NCBI RefSeq assembly: GCF_017948245.1
Contig: NZ_CP072865.1
Location: forward strand, 2,381,501 to 2,445,500
Origin: Rhizobium sp. NLR16a
GTDB taxonomy: Bacteria > Pseudomonadota > Alphaproteobacteria > Rhizobiales > Rhizobiaceae
Direction of reading: 5' to 3'
Length of the DNA stretch: 64,000 bases
The notes beneath the pieces are model-generated. The model was not told the DNA's origin. It saw only the letters and a list, made by a program, of their open reading frames with translations, and searched no databases. A program made the position numbers and the translations under genes. This document shows, piece by piece, positions 25,423-34,676 of this stretch (its first letter is position 1; every line of letters begins with the position of its first letter).

Positions 25423-27417
25423 TTGACGATCAATCAGCCCATTTCTTCTTTGCCGGCCGGTCTTCCTGATCTGGCGCTTCTCACGGAGAAAGCTGCCGTG
25501 ACGGGATCTGTCATTATCTATCAACCTTATCTCGACCCTTCGCAACGCAGCCAGATCGACGCAGCGGCCATGCCGCTCGATATCTCGTTCAATACGCAGG
25601 CCACGACCCGCGAATATGAACTCTTCCGCACCCTGTATCAGCATCACGAGGCGATCGGCCTCGGCGACGACGTATTCTGGGGGCTGCTCTCCAGCAAATT
25701 CGAGATGAAGTCGGTGACGAGCTTCCCGTCCTTTGTCACGGAGGCGGAAAAGGCCAGGGCAGAAGGTGCGGACGCCTATCTTTACAATCCGCTGATCGGC
25801 CACGCGGCGATCTACAGCAACGTTTGGGAACATTCGCTGCTTGGCGGTCATCCCGGCATGGACCCGATCTTCCTGCATATCCAGAACCTCGGCTATCCGA
25901 TCGCGCCGCCTCAGGACAAGACTGCCTTCGCGTTCTGCAACTATTTCTGCGGCAACCGGAAATTCTGGTCCGGGTATTTCGCCTTTTGCGAACGCATTCT
26001 CGAATCGCTGGAACACCAAGCGCGTGCCGGCACGCCGGCGGGTACTGCCTATGCCGGCACGGCTCACTATTCGCGCGATGCCAATGCGAAGATGCGCCCC
26101 TTCGTGATCGAGCGCCTGCTCGGGCTTTATGTCCAGCAGGCTGCCGCCTCCGGATTGAAAATCGCCGCCTTCGTGCCGGCCCTTGCCGATTTCGAATGGA
26201 AATTTGGTATCCGCCTCGGCCGTCTGCTGCATGGGCTCTTCGCCGCCAAGGAAGCCTTTCTGAAGAGCCTTGACGAGGCGCTCCTGACCTCGTGGCAGGA
26301 AGGCCGCCAGCCGCTCATCAAGCAGCCGCATCTGATCTGGATGGCTGATGATCCGCCCGCCTGGATGCCGCGCGGCCAGTTCATCGGCGGCCGCGAATTG
26401 ATGCGCGCCTATGCTCCGCAGGCATCAGGCGCCACCCCGACGCCGCAGCAGCCGATACGGATGGAAAGGCCCGCTATATCAGCCGCGCCGAAAATCGAGC
26501 AGCCGCTCCGCAACCCGCTGCAGCCCTTTGCCGGCGGATGGCAGGCGCACAAGGACCGTCACTGCATCTGGATCGTGACGCCCGAAAACTACAATCACAG
26601 CCACGCCTTCGACGAAGTCGCGCTCGGCCTGCAAGGCGCCTTCGAGGAACTCGGCGGCTCGGCACCGATCGTCCGCGACATGAACGCGTTCGCAGGCCGT
26701 GCGCCGATCATCTACGGCGGCAATCTTCTCCCCGCCGAAATCGCCGCCCATCTGCCGAAGGACAGCGTCATCATCAACCTCGAGCAGGTGTCCGAGGAAA
26801 GCAGCTGGATCAATTCGCGCTATATGTCGATCCTGAGGGCGATGCCGGTGCTCGACTACAGCCCGCGCAACCGCGAAAACCTTGCCGCCAAGGGCATCGA
26901 TCACGCCGGTGTCCTCGAAATCGGTTACAGCGGTTGCCTGAGCCAAATCCAGCACAACCCCGTCAAGGATATCGACGTCCTCTTCTACGGCTCGATGAAC
27001 GAACGCCGCCACCATATCCTGAAGACGTTGAACGACAGCGGGCTCAAGGTCGCGCATCTCTTTAACATCTATGGTGCGGAACGCGATGCGGCGATTGCCC
27101 GCGCCAAGATCGTCATAAACATCCATCATTATGCGAGTGGCGTTTTCGAGATCGTGCGTATTTCCTATCTGCTCGCCAATCGCGTTTGCGTGCTGACGGA
27201 AGGTGATAGCCGCGATCCAGACCTCCAGCCCTTTATCGGCGGCTTGGCAATTGAGCGCTATGACGACATGATCGACCGCTGCTACAGGCTGATCGCAGAC
27301 GCAGACGAGCGCGATGCCACTGCCGCGACTGGCCTTGCGGCCATGCGGAGCCGCTCGCAGGCGGACATGCTGATGAGCGTCATGAAGGCCGCAGAAAAGG
27401 TAAGTCATGCGCATTGA
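25423..27417 (+). CDS. Large two-part protein with a putative C-terminal glycosyltransferase domain
   Basis: 664 residues from a TTG at 25423, chosen because AAGGA lies seven bases upstream; an ATG at 25372 has none. The N-terminal ~340 residues are not from a family I can name. They contain SVIIYQPYLDPSQRS, aromatic-rich SNVWEHSLLGGHPGMDPIF and FCNYFCGNRKFWSGYFAFCE with three cysteines. A proline-rich linker follows, then ~290 residues like the CgeB / Glyco_trans_1_2 group: IWIVTPENYNHSHAFDEV, INLEQVSEES, DVLFYGSMNERRHHIL and a final HHYASGVFEIVRISYLLANRV. The end overlaps rfbC by 11 bases. Glycosyltransferase activity is inferred. Confidence 0.7.
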   Translation: MTINQPISSLPAGLPDLALLTEKAAVTGSVIIYQPYLDPSQRSQIDAAAMPLDISFNTQATTREYELFRTLYQHHEAIGLGDDVFWGLLSSKFEMKSVTSFPSFVTEAEKARAEGADAYLYNPLIGHAAIYSNVWEHSLLGGHPGMDPIFLHIQNLGYPIAPPQDKTAFAFCNYFCGNRKFWSGYFAFCERILESLEHQARAGTPAGTAYAGTAHYSRDANAKMRPFVIERLLGLYVQQAAASGLKIAAFVPALADFEWKFGIRLGRLLHGLFAAKEAFLKSLDEALLTSWQEGRQPLIKQPHLIWMADDPPAWMPRGQFIGGRELMRAYAPQASGATPTPQQPIRMERPAISAAPKIEQPLRNPLQPFAGGWQAHKDRHCIWIVTPENYNHSHAFDEVALGLQGAFEELGGSAPIVRDMNAFAGRAPIIYGGNLLPAEIAAHLPKDSVIINLEQVSEESSWINSRYMSILRAMPVLDYSPRNRENLAAKGIDHAGVLEIGYSGCLSQIQHNPVKDIDVLFYGSMNERRHHILKTLNDSGLKVAHLFNIYGAERDAAIARAKIVINIHHYASGVFEIVRISYLLANRVCVLTEGDSRDPDLQPFIGGLAIERYDDMIDRCYRLIADADERDATAATGLAAMRSRSQADMLMSVMKAAEKVSHAH

Positions 27418-27985
27418 GACCGCAGCCATCGAGGGCATTGTTGCAATCACGCCGCCACGCTTCGGCGATCACCGCGGCTACTTCTCCGAGGTATTCAAGG
27501 ATGCCTGGTTCCGGGAAAATGTGGCCAACGTCACGTTCATCCAGGACAATGAGTCGCTTTCGGCGCAGGCTGGAACCGTCCGGGGGCTGCATTTCCAGAT
27601 CCCGCCCTTTGCCCAGGGCAAACTGGTGCGCTGCCTTGCCGGTCGGATCATGGATGTCGTCGTCGATATCCGCGAGGGATCGCCGAGCTTCGGCAGATGG
27701 CTCTCTCAGGAACTCTCGCCGGAAACTGGCAAGCAGCTCTGGATACCGGCCGGTTTCGCGCACGGATTTGTAACGATCGAGCCGAACAGCGTTATCAGCT
27801 ACAAGGTAACCGCACCCTACAGCCCGCAGCATGATCGGGGCATCGCGTGGAACGATCCGATGATCGGCATTCGCTGGCCGTTCGATGAGAGAGAGATAGT
27901 GTCGTCCGACAAAGACAAGACACTGCCGCGGCTCGCCGATCTGCCAAGCCATTTTTCTTATTCAACACAGCAACCCAAGGATTGA
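27407..27985 (+). CDS. rfbC: dTDP-4-dehydrorhamnose 3,5-epimerase
   Basis: 192 residues. Third enzyme of dTDP-L-rhamnose synthesis. Typical RmlC features: GDHRGYFSEVFKDAWF, IQDNESLSAQAGTVRGLHFQIPP with the catalytic His in GLHFQ, GKLVRCLAGRIMDVVVDIR, and IPAGFAHGFVTIEP. The catalytic aspartate and tyrosine positions appear conserved (DVVVDIR; SYKVTAPYSP). It starts inside the end of the upstream gene, in another frame, so translation is probably coupled. rfbB follows after six bases. Confidence 0.95.
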   Translation: MRIETAAIEGIVAITPPRFGDHRGYFSEVFKDAWFRENVANVTFIQDNESLSAQAGTVRGLHFQIPPFAQGKLVRCLAGRIMDVVVDIREGSPSFGRWLSQELSPETGKQLWIPAGFAHGFVTIEPNSVISYKVTAPYSPQHDRGIAWNDPMIGIRWPFDEREIVSSDKDKTLPRLADLPSHFSYSTQQPKD

Positions 27986-27991
27986 TCGTCG

Positions 27992-29047
27992 ATGCGCATA
28001 CTGGTCACGGGCGGAGCGGGCTTCATCGGATCGGCATTGGTGCGCCATCTTGTCAGCGAGATCGGCGCCGAGGTGCTGAATGTCGACGCACTGACTTATG
28101 CCGGCAATATGGCATCGCTGAAATCCGTCGAATCGGCGCCGAACTATCAATTCCTGCGCGCCGATATCTGCGACCACGCCAGGATGCAGGAAGCATTCGC
28201 GTCCTTCCGCCCTGATATCGTCATGCATCTCGCCGCAGAGAGCCATGTCGACCGCTCGATCTCGGGCGCTGCCGATTTCATTCAGACCAATATCGTCGGC
28301 ACATTCAGCCTGCTGGATGCCGCGCGGCACTATTGGGACGGGCTGGACGCGCGCAGCAAGAGCGCCTTCCGCTTTCTGCATGTCTCGACGGACGAGGTCT
28401 ACGGCTCGCTCGGCGACGAGGGCCTCTTCGCGGAGACGACGCCTTACGATCCGTCCTCGCCCTACTCCGCCTCCAAGGCCGCGAGCGACCACCTGGCGGT
28501 CGCCTGGCACCGCACCTATGGCCTGCCCGTCGTCGTCTCCAATTGCTCCAACAACTACGGCCCGTTCCATTTCCCGGAAAAGCTCATTCCGCTGATGATC
28601 CTGAACGCATTAGAGAGCAAACCTCTTCCGGTTTACGGCAATGGCGCGAATGTTCGCGACTGGCTCTATGTCGAAGACCACGCCCGCGCGCTTTTCACGA
28701 TCGCATCCAGAGGACGCCCCGGGGAAAAATACAATGTCGGCGGCCGCAATGAGCGCCGGAACATCGATGTCGTTCATCGCATTTGCGCGATCCTCGACAG
28801 CGTCTACGCTGACAAAGCACCTCATGCACATCTGATCGCCAACGTCACGGACAGGCCCGGACACGACGCACGCTATGCGATCGATGCCTCGAAGCTCGAA
28901 AGCGAACTCGGCTGGAAGGCGCAAGAGACTTTCGAAACCGGCATCGAGAAGACGGTGCACTGGTACTTGGAAAACGAATGGTGGTGGAGGCCGCTGCGCG
29001 AGAACGTCTACTCCGGCGAACGCCTCGGCGTTCTCAAAGGACAATAA
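27992..29047 (+). CDS. rfbB: dTDP-glucose 4,6-dehydratase
   Basis: 351 residues; extended short-chain dehydrogenase forming dTDP-4-keto-6-deoxyglucose. NAD site [31 protein letters not shown]; the active-site TDE in VSTDEVYGS with the Asp-Glu pair; [10 protein letters not shown] supplies the Tyr-Lys pair. [20 protein letters not shown] and [15 protein letters not shown] are strongly conserved in RmlB. Its product can go to rhamnose (via rfbC and rfbD) or to an amino sugar via the DegT enzyme in the same cluster. Three bases separate it from rfbD. Confidence 0.96.
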   Translation: MRILVTGGAGFIGSALVRHLVSEIGAEVLNVDALTYAGNMASLKSVESAPNYQFLRADICDHARMQEAFASFRPDIVMHLAAESHVDRSISGAADFIQTNIVGTFSLLDAARHYWDGLDARSKSAFRFLHVSTDEVYGSLGDEGLFAETTPYDPSSPYSASKAASDHLAVAWHRTYGLPVVVSNCSNNYGPFHFPEKLIPLMILNALESKPLPVYGNGANVRDWLYVEDHARALFTIASRGRPGEKYNVGGRNERRNIDVVHRICAILDSVYADKAPHAHLIANVTDRPGHDARYAIDASKLESELGWKAQETFETGIEKTVHWYLENEWWWRPLRENVYSGERLGVLKGQ

Positions 29048-29050
29048 GCG

Positions 29051-29938
29051 ATGCGCATTGCCGTCACCGGCAAACAGGGCCAGCTCGTTCAGTCGCTGCT
29101 CAGACGTGGCGCCGAAACGGACGTCGACATCAGTGCGGTCGGGCGCCCGGAAATGGACCTCGCGAATCCCACAAGCATTGCGGCCGCCTTCTCGGCTCTG
29201 CGCCCAGATCTGATCGTCTCGGCCGCCGCCTATACGGCGGTCGACAAGGCCGAGAGCGAAGCCGAGCTTGCTTTCTCAGTCAACGCGACCGGCGCCGGGG
29301 CGGTTGCCGAGGCTGCCGCGCGGATCGAGGTCCCGGTGATCCACATTTCGACGGACTACGTCTTCAGCGGCGACAAGGCCACCGCATATTCCGAAGAGGA
29401 TGCTACGGCGCCGATCTCCGTCTATGGGCGTTCGAAACTCGCGGGCGAGAAGGCCGTCGCGGCGGTGAACCCGAACCACGTCATCTTGCGCACTGCCTGG
29501 GTCTATTCGCCCTTTGGCACCAATTTCCTGAAAACGATGCTGCGGCTTTCCGAGACGCGCGATCATCTTCGCGTTGTCGCCGATCAGACAGGATGCCCGA
29601 CCTCGGCACTCGACATCGCCGACGCGGTTCTTGCGATCGCAACCCGCATCGTAGCGGATCCTGCGCCATCGCTCCGCGGCACCTTTCACCTGACCGGCAG
29701 CGGCGAAGCTAGCTGGGCGGACTTCGCCGAAGAGATATTCGCGGAGCTTCATAAATCCGGCGGCAAAAAGGTCGAGGTCGAACGCATCCCGACGGCGGAT
29801 TATCCGACGGCGGCGATGCGTCCCGCCAATTCGCGTCTCAGCGGCGACAAGCTCGCCAGAACATATGGAATCCGACTCCCGGAGTGGAAGCAGTCCATGA
29901 TGGTGGTCATGCAAGACCTTTTGAATAAAGGTCTTTAA
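29051..29938 (+). CDS. rfbD: dTDP-4-dehydrorhamnose reductase
   Basis: 295 residues. Final step to dTDP-L-rhamnose. Visible: [16 protein letters not shown] (NADPH loop), [55 protein letters not shown] with the Tyr-Lys pair, and [15 protein letters not shown]. These are the classic RmlD blocks. It lies three bases after rfbB and is followed by rfbA after ten bases, giving a tight rfbCBDA operon. Confidence 0.96.
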   Translation: MRIAVTGKQGQLVQSLLRRGAETDVDISAVGRPEMDLANPTSIAAAFSALRPDLIVSAAAYTAVDKAESEAELAFSVNATGAGAVAEAAARIEVPVIHISTDYVFSGDKATAYSEEDATAPISVYGRSKLAGEKAVAAVNPNHVILRTAWVYSPFGTNFLKTMLRLSETRDHLRVVADQTGCPTSALDIADAVLAIATRIVADPAPSLRGTFHLTGSGEASWADFAEEIFAELHKSGGKKVEVERIPTADYPTAAMRPANSRLSGDKLARTYGIRLPEWKQSMMVVMQDLLNKGL

Positions 29939-29948
29939 GGAGATTGGC

Positions 29949-30818
29949 ATGAAGGGAATTATCCTCGCCGGCGGCACAGGCACACGTCTGCATCCGATCA
30001 CAGAGGCCGTCTCGAAACAGTTGATGCCGGTCTACGACAAGCCGATGATCTACTATCCGCTGACGACGCTTATGCTCGCCGGCATCAGGGAGTTGCTGAT
30101 CATCACCACGCCTCACGACGTCGAAGCCTTCAAGCGCCTTCTCGGCGACGGCTCGCAATGGGGAATTTCGCTGAACTATGCCGTACAGCCGAGCCCGGAC
30201 GGCCTCGCCCAGGCGTTCATCATCGGCGCCGACTTCGTGCACGGCGACAGCTCGGCACTCGTTCTCGGCGACAACATCTTCTACGGGCACGGCTTGCCGG
30301 AAATCATGAAATCTGGCACGAGTCGTCGCGAAGGCGCGACAGTTTTCGCCTATCATGTCACCGATCCGGAACGCTATGGCGTCGTCGGCTTCGACGAAAA
30401 GATGAATGCGCTGTCGATCGAGGAGAAGCCGAAGGAGCCAAAATCGAACTGGGCGGTGACCGGCCTCTATTTCTACGATCAGCAGGTGGTCGATATCGCC
30501 GCCAACCTGAAGCCGTCACCGCGCGGTGAATTGGAAATCACCGACGTCAACCGCACCTATCTCGAGCGCGGCCAGCTATTCGTGGAGTTGATGGGCCGGG
30601 GCTATGCCTGGCTCGACACCGGCACGCCGGACAGCCTGCACGATGCCGCGGGTTTCGTCAGCACCCTGGAGAAACGCCAGGGCTTCAAGATCGCGTGTCC
30701 CGAGGAAGTCGCCTGGCGCATGGGTTACATCTCGCAGGCCGAACTCGCCAAGCTCGCGGAGAAGCTCGGCAAGAGTGCCTACGGCCAGTACCTGCGGAAG
30801 CTGTCCCCGGATTGGTGA
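29949..30818 (+). CDS. rfbA: Glucose-1-phosphate thymidylyltransferase
   Basis: 289 residues. Makes dTDP-glucose from dTTP and glucose-1-phosphate. [17 protein letters not shown] is the nucleotide-binding signature; [41 protein letters not shown] and [15 protein letters not shown] are RmlA-specific. TAAGGAG precedes the ATG. Last gene of the cluster; a hairpin terminator lies between it and ribE. Its closing position marks the probable right end of the inserted segment. Confidence 0.97.
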   Translation: MKGIILAGGTGTRLHPITEAVSKQLMPVYDKPMIYYPLTTLMLAGIRELLIITTPHDVEAFKRLLGDGSQWGISLNYAVQPSPDGLAQAFIIGADFVHGDSSALVLGDNIFYGHGLPEIMKSGTSRREGATVFAYHVTDPERYGVVGFDEKMNALSIEEKPKEPKSNWAVTGLYFYDQQVVDIAANLKPSPRGELEITDVNRTYLERGQLFVELMGRGYAWLDTGTPDSLHDAAGFVSTLEKRQGFKIACPEEVAWRMGYISQAELAKLAEKLGKSAYGQYLRKLSPDW

Positions 30819-30855
30819 ACTGTCTGGCCGACCAGACGCGCTGTCCCTTTCAACC

Positions 30856-30896
30856 CGCATAACTGCAAAATCGACCGCGATTTTCGCAGTTATGCG
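30856..30896. terminator. Palindromic terminator between rfbA and ribE
   Basis: CGCATAACTGC pairs with GCAGTTATGCG, and inside it AAAATCG pairs with CGATTTT across a one-base bulge, leaving a four-base loop. It lies between the convergent rfbA and ribE stops and could end both transcripts, although no long T-run follows. Confidence 0.6.
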
Positions 30897-30910
30897 TTCG
30901 TCCGTATGGA

Positions 30911-31540
30911 TCAGACGTTTCCGGCTTCTCGCGCACTCGGAAATTCCGCCAGCCGGGCAGCGTAACGCGCCATGGTGTCGACTTCGAAATTGACAAAATC
31001 GCCGGCCTTGCGCTCACCCCAGGTGGTGACGTCGAGCGTGTGGCGGATGAGCAGGACATCGAAATCGGTGCCGTCGACAGCATTGACGGTCAGCGAAGTG
31101 CCGTCCAGTGCGATCGATCCCTTGGGGGCGACGAATTTCGCCAGATGTTCGGGCGCACGCAGGCGATAGCGGGTGGCGTCACCCTCCGATGTCACCGAGA
31201 GGATTTCCGCCTTGCCGTCGACATGGCCGGAAACGATGTGGCCGCCGAGCTCGTCGCCGATCTTCAACGACCGCTCGAGATTGATGCGGCTTCCTTCTTG
31301 CCAGGTGCCGATCGTCGTCAGCCGCAGCGCTTCTTCCCAAGCTTCCACCTCGAACCAGCGGCCATTGCTGCCTTCATCAGGCAGGCCGGTCACGGTCAGG
31401 CAGATGCCGGAATGGGAGATGGATGCACCCATATCGATGGTGGAGGGATCATAAGCGGTCGCGACGCGCAGCTTGATGCCCTCCTTCAGGGGGGAAACGG
31501 ATTCTACTATACCGACATCGGTGACTATTCCGGTGAACAT
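30911..31540 (-). CDS. ribE: Riboflavin synthase
   Basis: 209 residues; dismutates two lumazine molecules to riboflavin. Two tandem lumazine-binding repeats: the first begins MFTGIVTDVGIVESV and holds ISHSGICLTVTGL, the second has LGGHIVSGHVDGKAEI and GSIALDGTSLTVNAVDG. The start is the ATG at 31540, overlapping the ribD stop by one base (TGATG); a TTG codon directly before it is a possible alternative. In related genomes ribH follows directly; here rfbA and the glycan cluster intervene. Often called ribC in rhizobia. Confidence 0.95.
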   Translation of the reverse strand: MFTGIVTDVGIVESVSPLKEGIKLRVATAYDPSTIDMGASISHSGICLTVTGLPDEGSNGRWFEVEAWEEALRLTTIGTWQEGSRINLERSLKIGDELGGHIVSGHVDGKAEILSVTSEGDATRYRLRAPEHLAKFVAPKGSIALDGTSLTVNAVDGTDFDVLLIRHTLDVTTWGERKAGDFVNFEVDTMARYAARLAEFPSAREAGNV

Positions 31541-32670
31541 CAAAGCCCTCTTTCATATTCGTCCAGGCGATCGTCGCCAAAGATTCGCGTGCTCATATGC
31601 ATGAAACCGGATGGTATGTCGGTTGCCTGCAACGGGGATTCAATACCGCCCCCACCGAGGGCGACAGGCGCCTGATAGAGCTGGATGTGGTCGACAAGAC
31701 CGGCTTCGAGGAATAGCCGCGCCGTCTTTGCGCCGCCTTCGACCAGAAGCGAAGAAATGCCCCGCGTCGCAAGCGCCGGGAGCAGGACCTCGGGGTGATA
31801 AGGATTGCAGTAGACAATTTCGACGCCGGCGGCTTCGAGCGCGGTGCGGCGGGAGTCCATGTCGGCGGGGTCAGTGGTCGGCGCCCCAGCATCCGCCCCC
31901 AACGGCGAAACCTCTTCCCTCGCCACCACAATCACCGGCACGTCCCGCGCCGTCTGAACCAGCTTGCTCGTCAACGGCAATGCCAGCGCGGGATCAAGGA
32001 CGATGCGGATCGGCGACTGTGCTTCGAGGCCTGGCGTGCGCACCGTCAAAAGCGGGTCATCTGCTATCGCGGTGCCGATGCCGACGAGGATCGCGTCGGT
32101 TTCGGCGCGCAGCGTCTGAACCTCAGCGCGGGCCTCCGGACCTGTGATCGCCACTTGGCCCTTCCCCTCACGGCCGATCATGCCATCGGCGGAAACGGCA
32201 AGCTTGAGAGTCACATAGGGGCGGTTCTTCGTTTGGCGGGTGAGATAGCCGGCCAGCGAGCGCCGGCCCTCTGTTTCCAGCACGCCTGGCGTCACCTCGA
32301 TGCCGGCGTTGCGCAGCATCGCGATGCCGCGGCCCGAGACGCGCGGGTCAGGATCGGTGACGCTGACGACAACGCGGGCAATGCCATAGGCGATCAGCGC
32401 CTCTGCGCAAGGTGGCGTCTTACCGTGGTGCGAGCAGGGTTCGAGCGTCACATAAGCGGTGGCGCCACGGGCGAGTTCGCCGGCTTCGGCGAGCGCCTGC
32501 GGCTCGGCGTGCGGGCGGCCGCCGAGAGCCGTGACCGCACTGCCGACGACGACGCCGTCACGAACGATCAGGCAGCCGACGGAAGGGTTGGTGGCGGTAC
32601 GGCCGAGATGCCGGCGCGATAGGCGGATCGCCGCCGCCATGAAACCTTCGTCCTCCGCCGAGACTCTCAT
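31540..32670 (-). CDS. ribD: Bifunctional riboflavin deaminase/reductase RibD
   Basis: 376 residues. N-terminal cytidine-deaminase-like domain with zinc ligands in HAEPQALAEAG (HAE) and LEPCSHHGKTPPCAEAL (two cysteines); C-terminal reductase domain with RPYVTLKLAVSADGMI, the AILVGIGTAIADDPLLTVR loop and LLVEGGAKTARLFLEAGLVD. It makes the ribitylamino pyrimidine intermediate. It starts 3 bases after the nrdR stop and overlaps ribE, so nrdR-ribD-ribE form one transcript. Confidence 0.95.
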   Translation of the reverse strand: MRVSAEDEGFMAAAIRLSRRHLGRTATNPSVGCLIVRDGVVVGSAVTALGGRPHAEPQALAEAGELARGATAYVTLEPCSHHGKTPPCAEALIAYGIARVVVSVTDPDPRVSGRGIAMLRNAGIEVTPGVLETEGRRSLAGYLTRQTKNRPYVTLKLAVSADGMIGREGKGQVAITGPEARAEVQTLRAETDAILVGIGTAIADDPLLTVRTPGLEAQSPIRIVLDPALALPLTSKLVQTARDVPVIVVAREEVSPLGADAGAPTTDPADMDSRRTALEAAGVEIVYCNPYHPEVLLPALATRGISSLLVEGGAKTARLFLEAGLVDHIQLYQAPVALGGGGIESPLQATDIPSGFMHMSTRIFGDDRLDEYERGL

Positions 32671-32673
32671 GGC

Positions 32674-33150
32674 TCATCTGTCCAGCGGGTCGCGGGCGAT
32701 CTTGGCGTTGATTTCGGAAATGACCTTCTCGAAATCCTCGGCAAGCGAGAAATCCCGGTAGACCGAGGCGTAACGCACGAAGCCGACATCGTCGAGGCTC
32801 TTCATGGCTTCCAGCACCTGCAAGCCGATTTGCTCGGAGGAGATTTCCGTCTCGCCGGAACTCTCAAGCCGGCGGACGATGCCGGAAACGGCGCGCTCGA
32901 TGCGATCCCGCTCGACGGGGCGTTTGCGGAGCGCCACTTCGAAGGAGCGCACCAGTTTGTCACGATCGAAGGGCACCTTGCGGCCAGTCTTCTTGATGAC
33001 CATCAGCTCGCGCAGCTGGACGCGCTCGAAGGTGGTGAAGCGGCCGCCGCAATCCGGACAGATACGCCGCCGGCGGATGGACGTGTTGTCCTCCGCCGGA
33101 CGCGAATCCTTGACCTGGGTATCTTCCGAACCGCAATAGGGGCAGCGCAT
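32674..33150 (-). CDS. nrdR: Transcriptional repressor NrdR
   Basis: 158 residues. Zinc ribbon [18 protein letters not shown] and [19 protein letters not shown] with four cysteines, then an ATP-cone domain ([29 protein letters not shown]). It represses ribonucleotide reductase genes according to the dATP/ATP balance. The usual position between glyA and ribD in alphaproteobacteria is kept. Length matches the family. Confidence 0.97.
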   Translation of the reverse strand: MRCPYCGSEDTQVKDSRPAEDNTSIRRRRICPDCGGRFTTFERVQLRELMVIKKTGRKVPFDRDKLVRSFEVALRKRPVERDRIERAVSGIVRRLESSGETEISSEQIGLQVLEAMKSLDDVGFVRYASVYRDFSLAEDFEKVISEINAKIARDPLDR

Positions 33151-33159
33151 CGCTACTCC

Positions 33160-34458
33160 TTACCCCATGTAGCCATACATGGGGAAGCGGTCTGTGAGGT
33201 TGACCACCTTGCCGCGCACGGCGGCTTCAACGGCGGCGTTGCCGTCATCGGAATTGGCGACCTTCAGGCCGTCGAGAACCTCGACGATCAAATTGCCGAT
33301 CTCGCGGAATTCGGCTTCCTTGAAGCCGCGCGTCGTGCCGGCCGGTGCGCCCAAACGCACGCCTGACGTGACGAAGGGCTTTTCCGGGTCGAAGGGAATG
33401 CCGTTCTTGTTGCAGGTGATATAGGCGCGGCCGAGAGCTGCCTCGGCGCGCTTGCCGGTGGCGTTCTTCTTGCGCAGGTCAACGAGCATCAGGTGGTTGT
33501 CGGTGCCGCCGGAGACGACGTCGAGGCCGCCTGCGATCAGCGTCTCGGCCAGCGCCCGGGCGTTCTTGACGATCTGAGCGGCGTAATCCTTGAATTCCGG
33601 CTGCAGCGCCTCGCCGAAGGCGACGGCCTTGGCAGCGATGATGTGCATCAACGGACCACCCTGCAGGCCCGGGAAGACAGCCGAATTGAACTTCTTGGCG
33701 AGATCCTCTTCATTGGTGAGGATGACGCCGCCGCGCGGGCCGCGCAGCGACTTATGCGTCGTCGTCGTCGCGACATGGCAATGCGGGAACGGCGACGGAT
33801 GCTGGCCACCGGCGACGAGGCCGGCGATGTGAGCCATGTCGACCATCAGATAGGCGCCGACGCTGTCGGCGATCTCGCGGAAGCGCTTCCAGTCCCAGAT
33901 GCGGGAATAGGCGGTGCCGCCGGCGATGATCAGCTTCGGCTTGTGCTCTTCGGCTTTGCGGGCGACTTCATCCATATCGAGCAGGTTGTCGCCTTCGCGC
34001 ACGCCGTAGGAAACGACGTTGAACCACTTGCCCGACATGTTGACCGGCGAACCATGCGTCAGGTGGCCGCCCGAATTCAGGTCGAGACCCATGAAGGTGT
34101 CACCGGGCTGCAGCAGCGCCAGGAACACGGCTTGGTTCATCTGCGAGCCGGAATTCGGCTGGACGTTGGCGAAATTGACGCCGAACAGCTTCTTGGCGCG
34201 CTCGATCGCCAGTTCCTCGGCGATATCGACGAACTGGCAGCCGCCGTAATAACGCTTGCCCGGATAACCCTCGGCATATTTGTTGGTCATGATGGAGCCC
34301 TGGGCTTCCAGCACGGCGCGGGAGACGATGTTCTCGGAAGCGATCAGTTCGATCTCGTGCCGTTGGCGACCGAGTTCCTTTCCGATCGCGCCGAAAATTT
34401 CCGGATCAACGTCCGCAAGCGAGCGATTGAAGAAGGATTCGGTGGAAGCATTGGTCAT
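33160..34458 (-). CDS. glyA: Serine hydroxymethyltransferase
   Basis: 432 residues from the ATG at 34458, which has GAGGAG seven bases upstream (an ATG at 34473 would add five residues). PLP enzyme interconverting serine and glycine with tetrahydrofolate. The Schiff-base lysine is Lys236 in [14 protein letters not shown]. Also seen: [52 protein letters not shown] and [14 protein letters not shown]. First gene of the glyA-nrdR-ribD-ribE operon. Confidence 0.97.
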   Translation of the reverse strand: MTNASTESFFNRSLADVDPEIFGAIGKELGRQRHEIELIASENIVSRAVLEAQGSIMTNKYAEGYPGKRYYGGCQFVDIAEELAIERAKKLFGVNFANVQPNSGSQMNQAVFLALLQPGDTFMGLDLNSGGHLTHGSPVNMSGKWFNVVSYGVREGDNLLDMDEVARKAEEHKPKLIIAGGTAYSRIWDWKRFREIADSVGAYLMVDMAHIAGLVAGGQHPSPFPHCHVATTTTHKSLRGPRGGVILTNEEDLAKKFNSAVFPGLQGGPLMHIIAAKAVAFGEALQPEFKDYAAQIVKNARALAETLIAGGLDVVSGGTDNHLMLVDLRKKNATGKRAEAALGRAYITCNKNGIPFDPEKPFVTSGVRLGAPAGTTRGFKEAEFREIGNLIVEVLDGLKVANSDDGNAAVEAAVRGKVVNLTDRFPMYGYMG

Positions 34459-34620
34459 GGGCGGGCTCCTCAACTGGAATGCGCTGAGGTATTAGCCTTC
34501 CGCCGTGGCAAGGGCAATACGAAGAACGACATTTGCTGAGCAAAGCGCGCGCTCCGGCCATTTTGCGACAGCGCGGCGCCGATGAATGGCGGCCGCATGA
34601 CGCAGCGCCCTGCCCGGCAT

Positions 34621-34648
34621 AAAAAAACCGCGCCCTCGAGGCGCGGTT
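34621..34648 (-). terminator. Rho-independent terminator of the L,D-transpeptidase gene
   Basis: Read leftward: AACCGCGCC, a five-base loop, GGCGCGGTT, then a run of seven T residues. It is about 30 bases beyond the stop codon of the leftward transpeptidase gene. Confidence 0.92.
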
Positions 34649-34676
34649 CTCAAAATCACGATGCTGAGGTCGCCGC

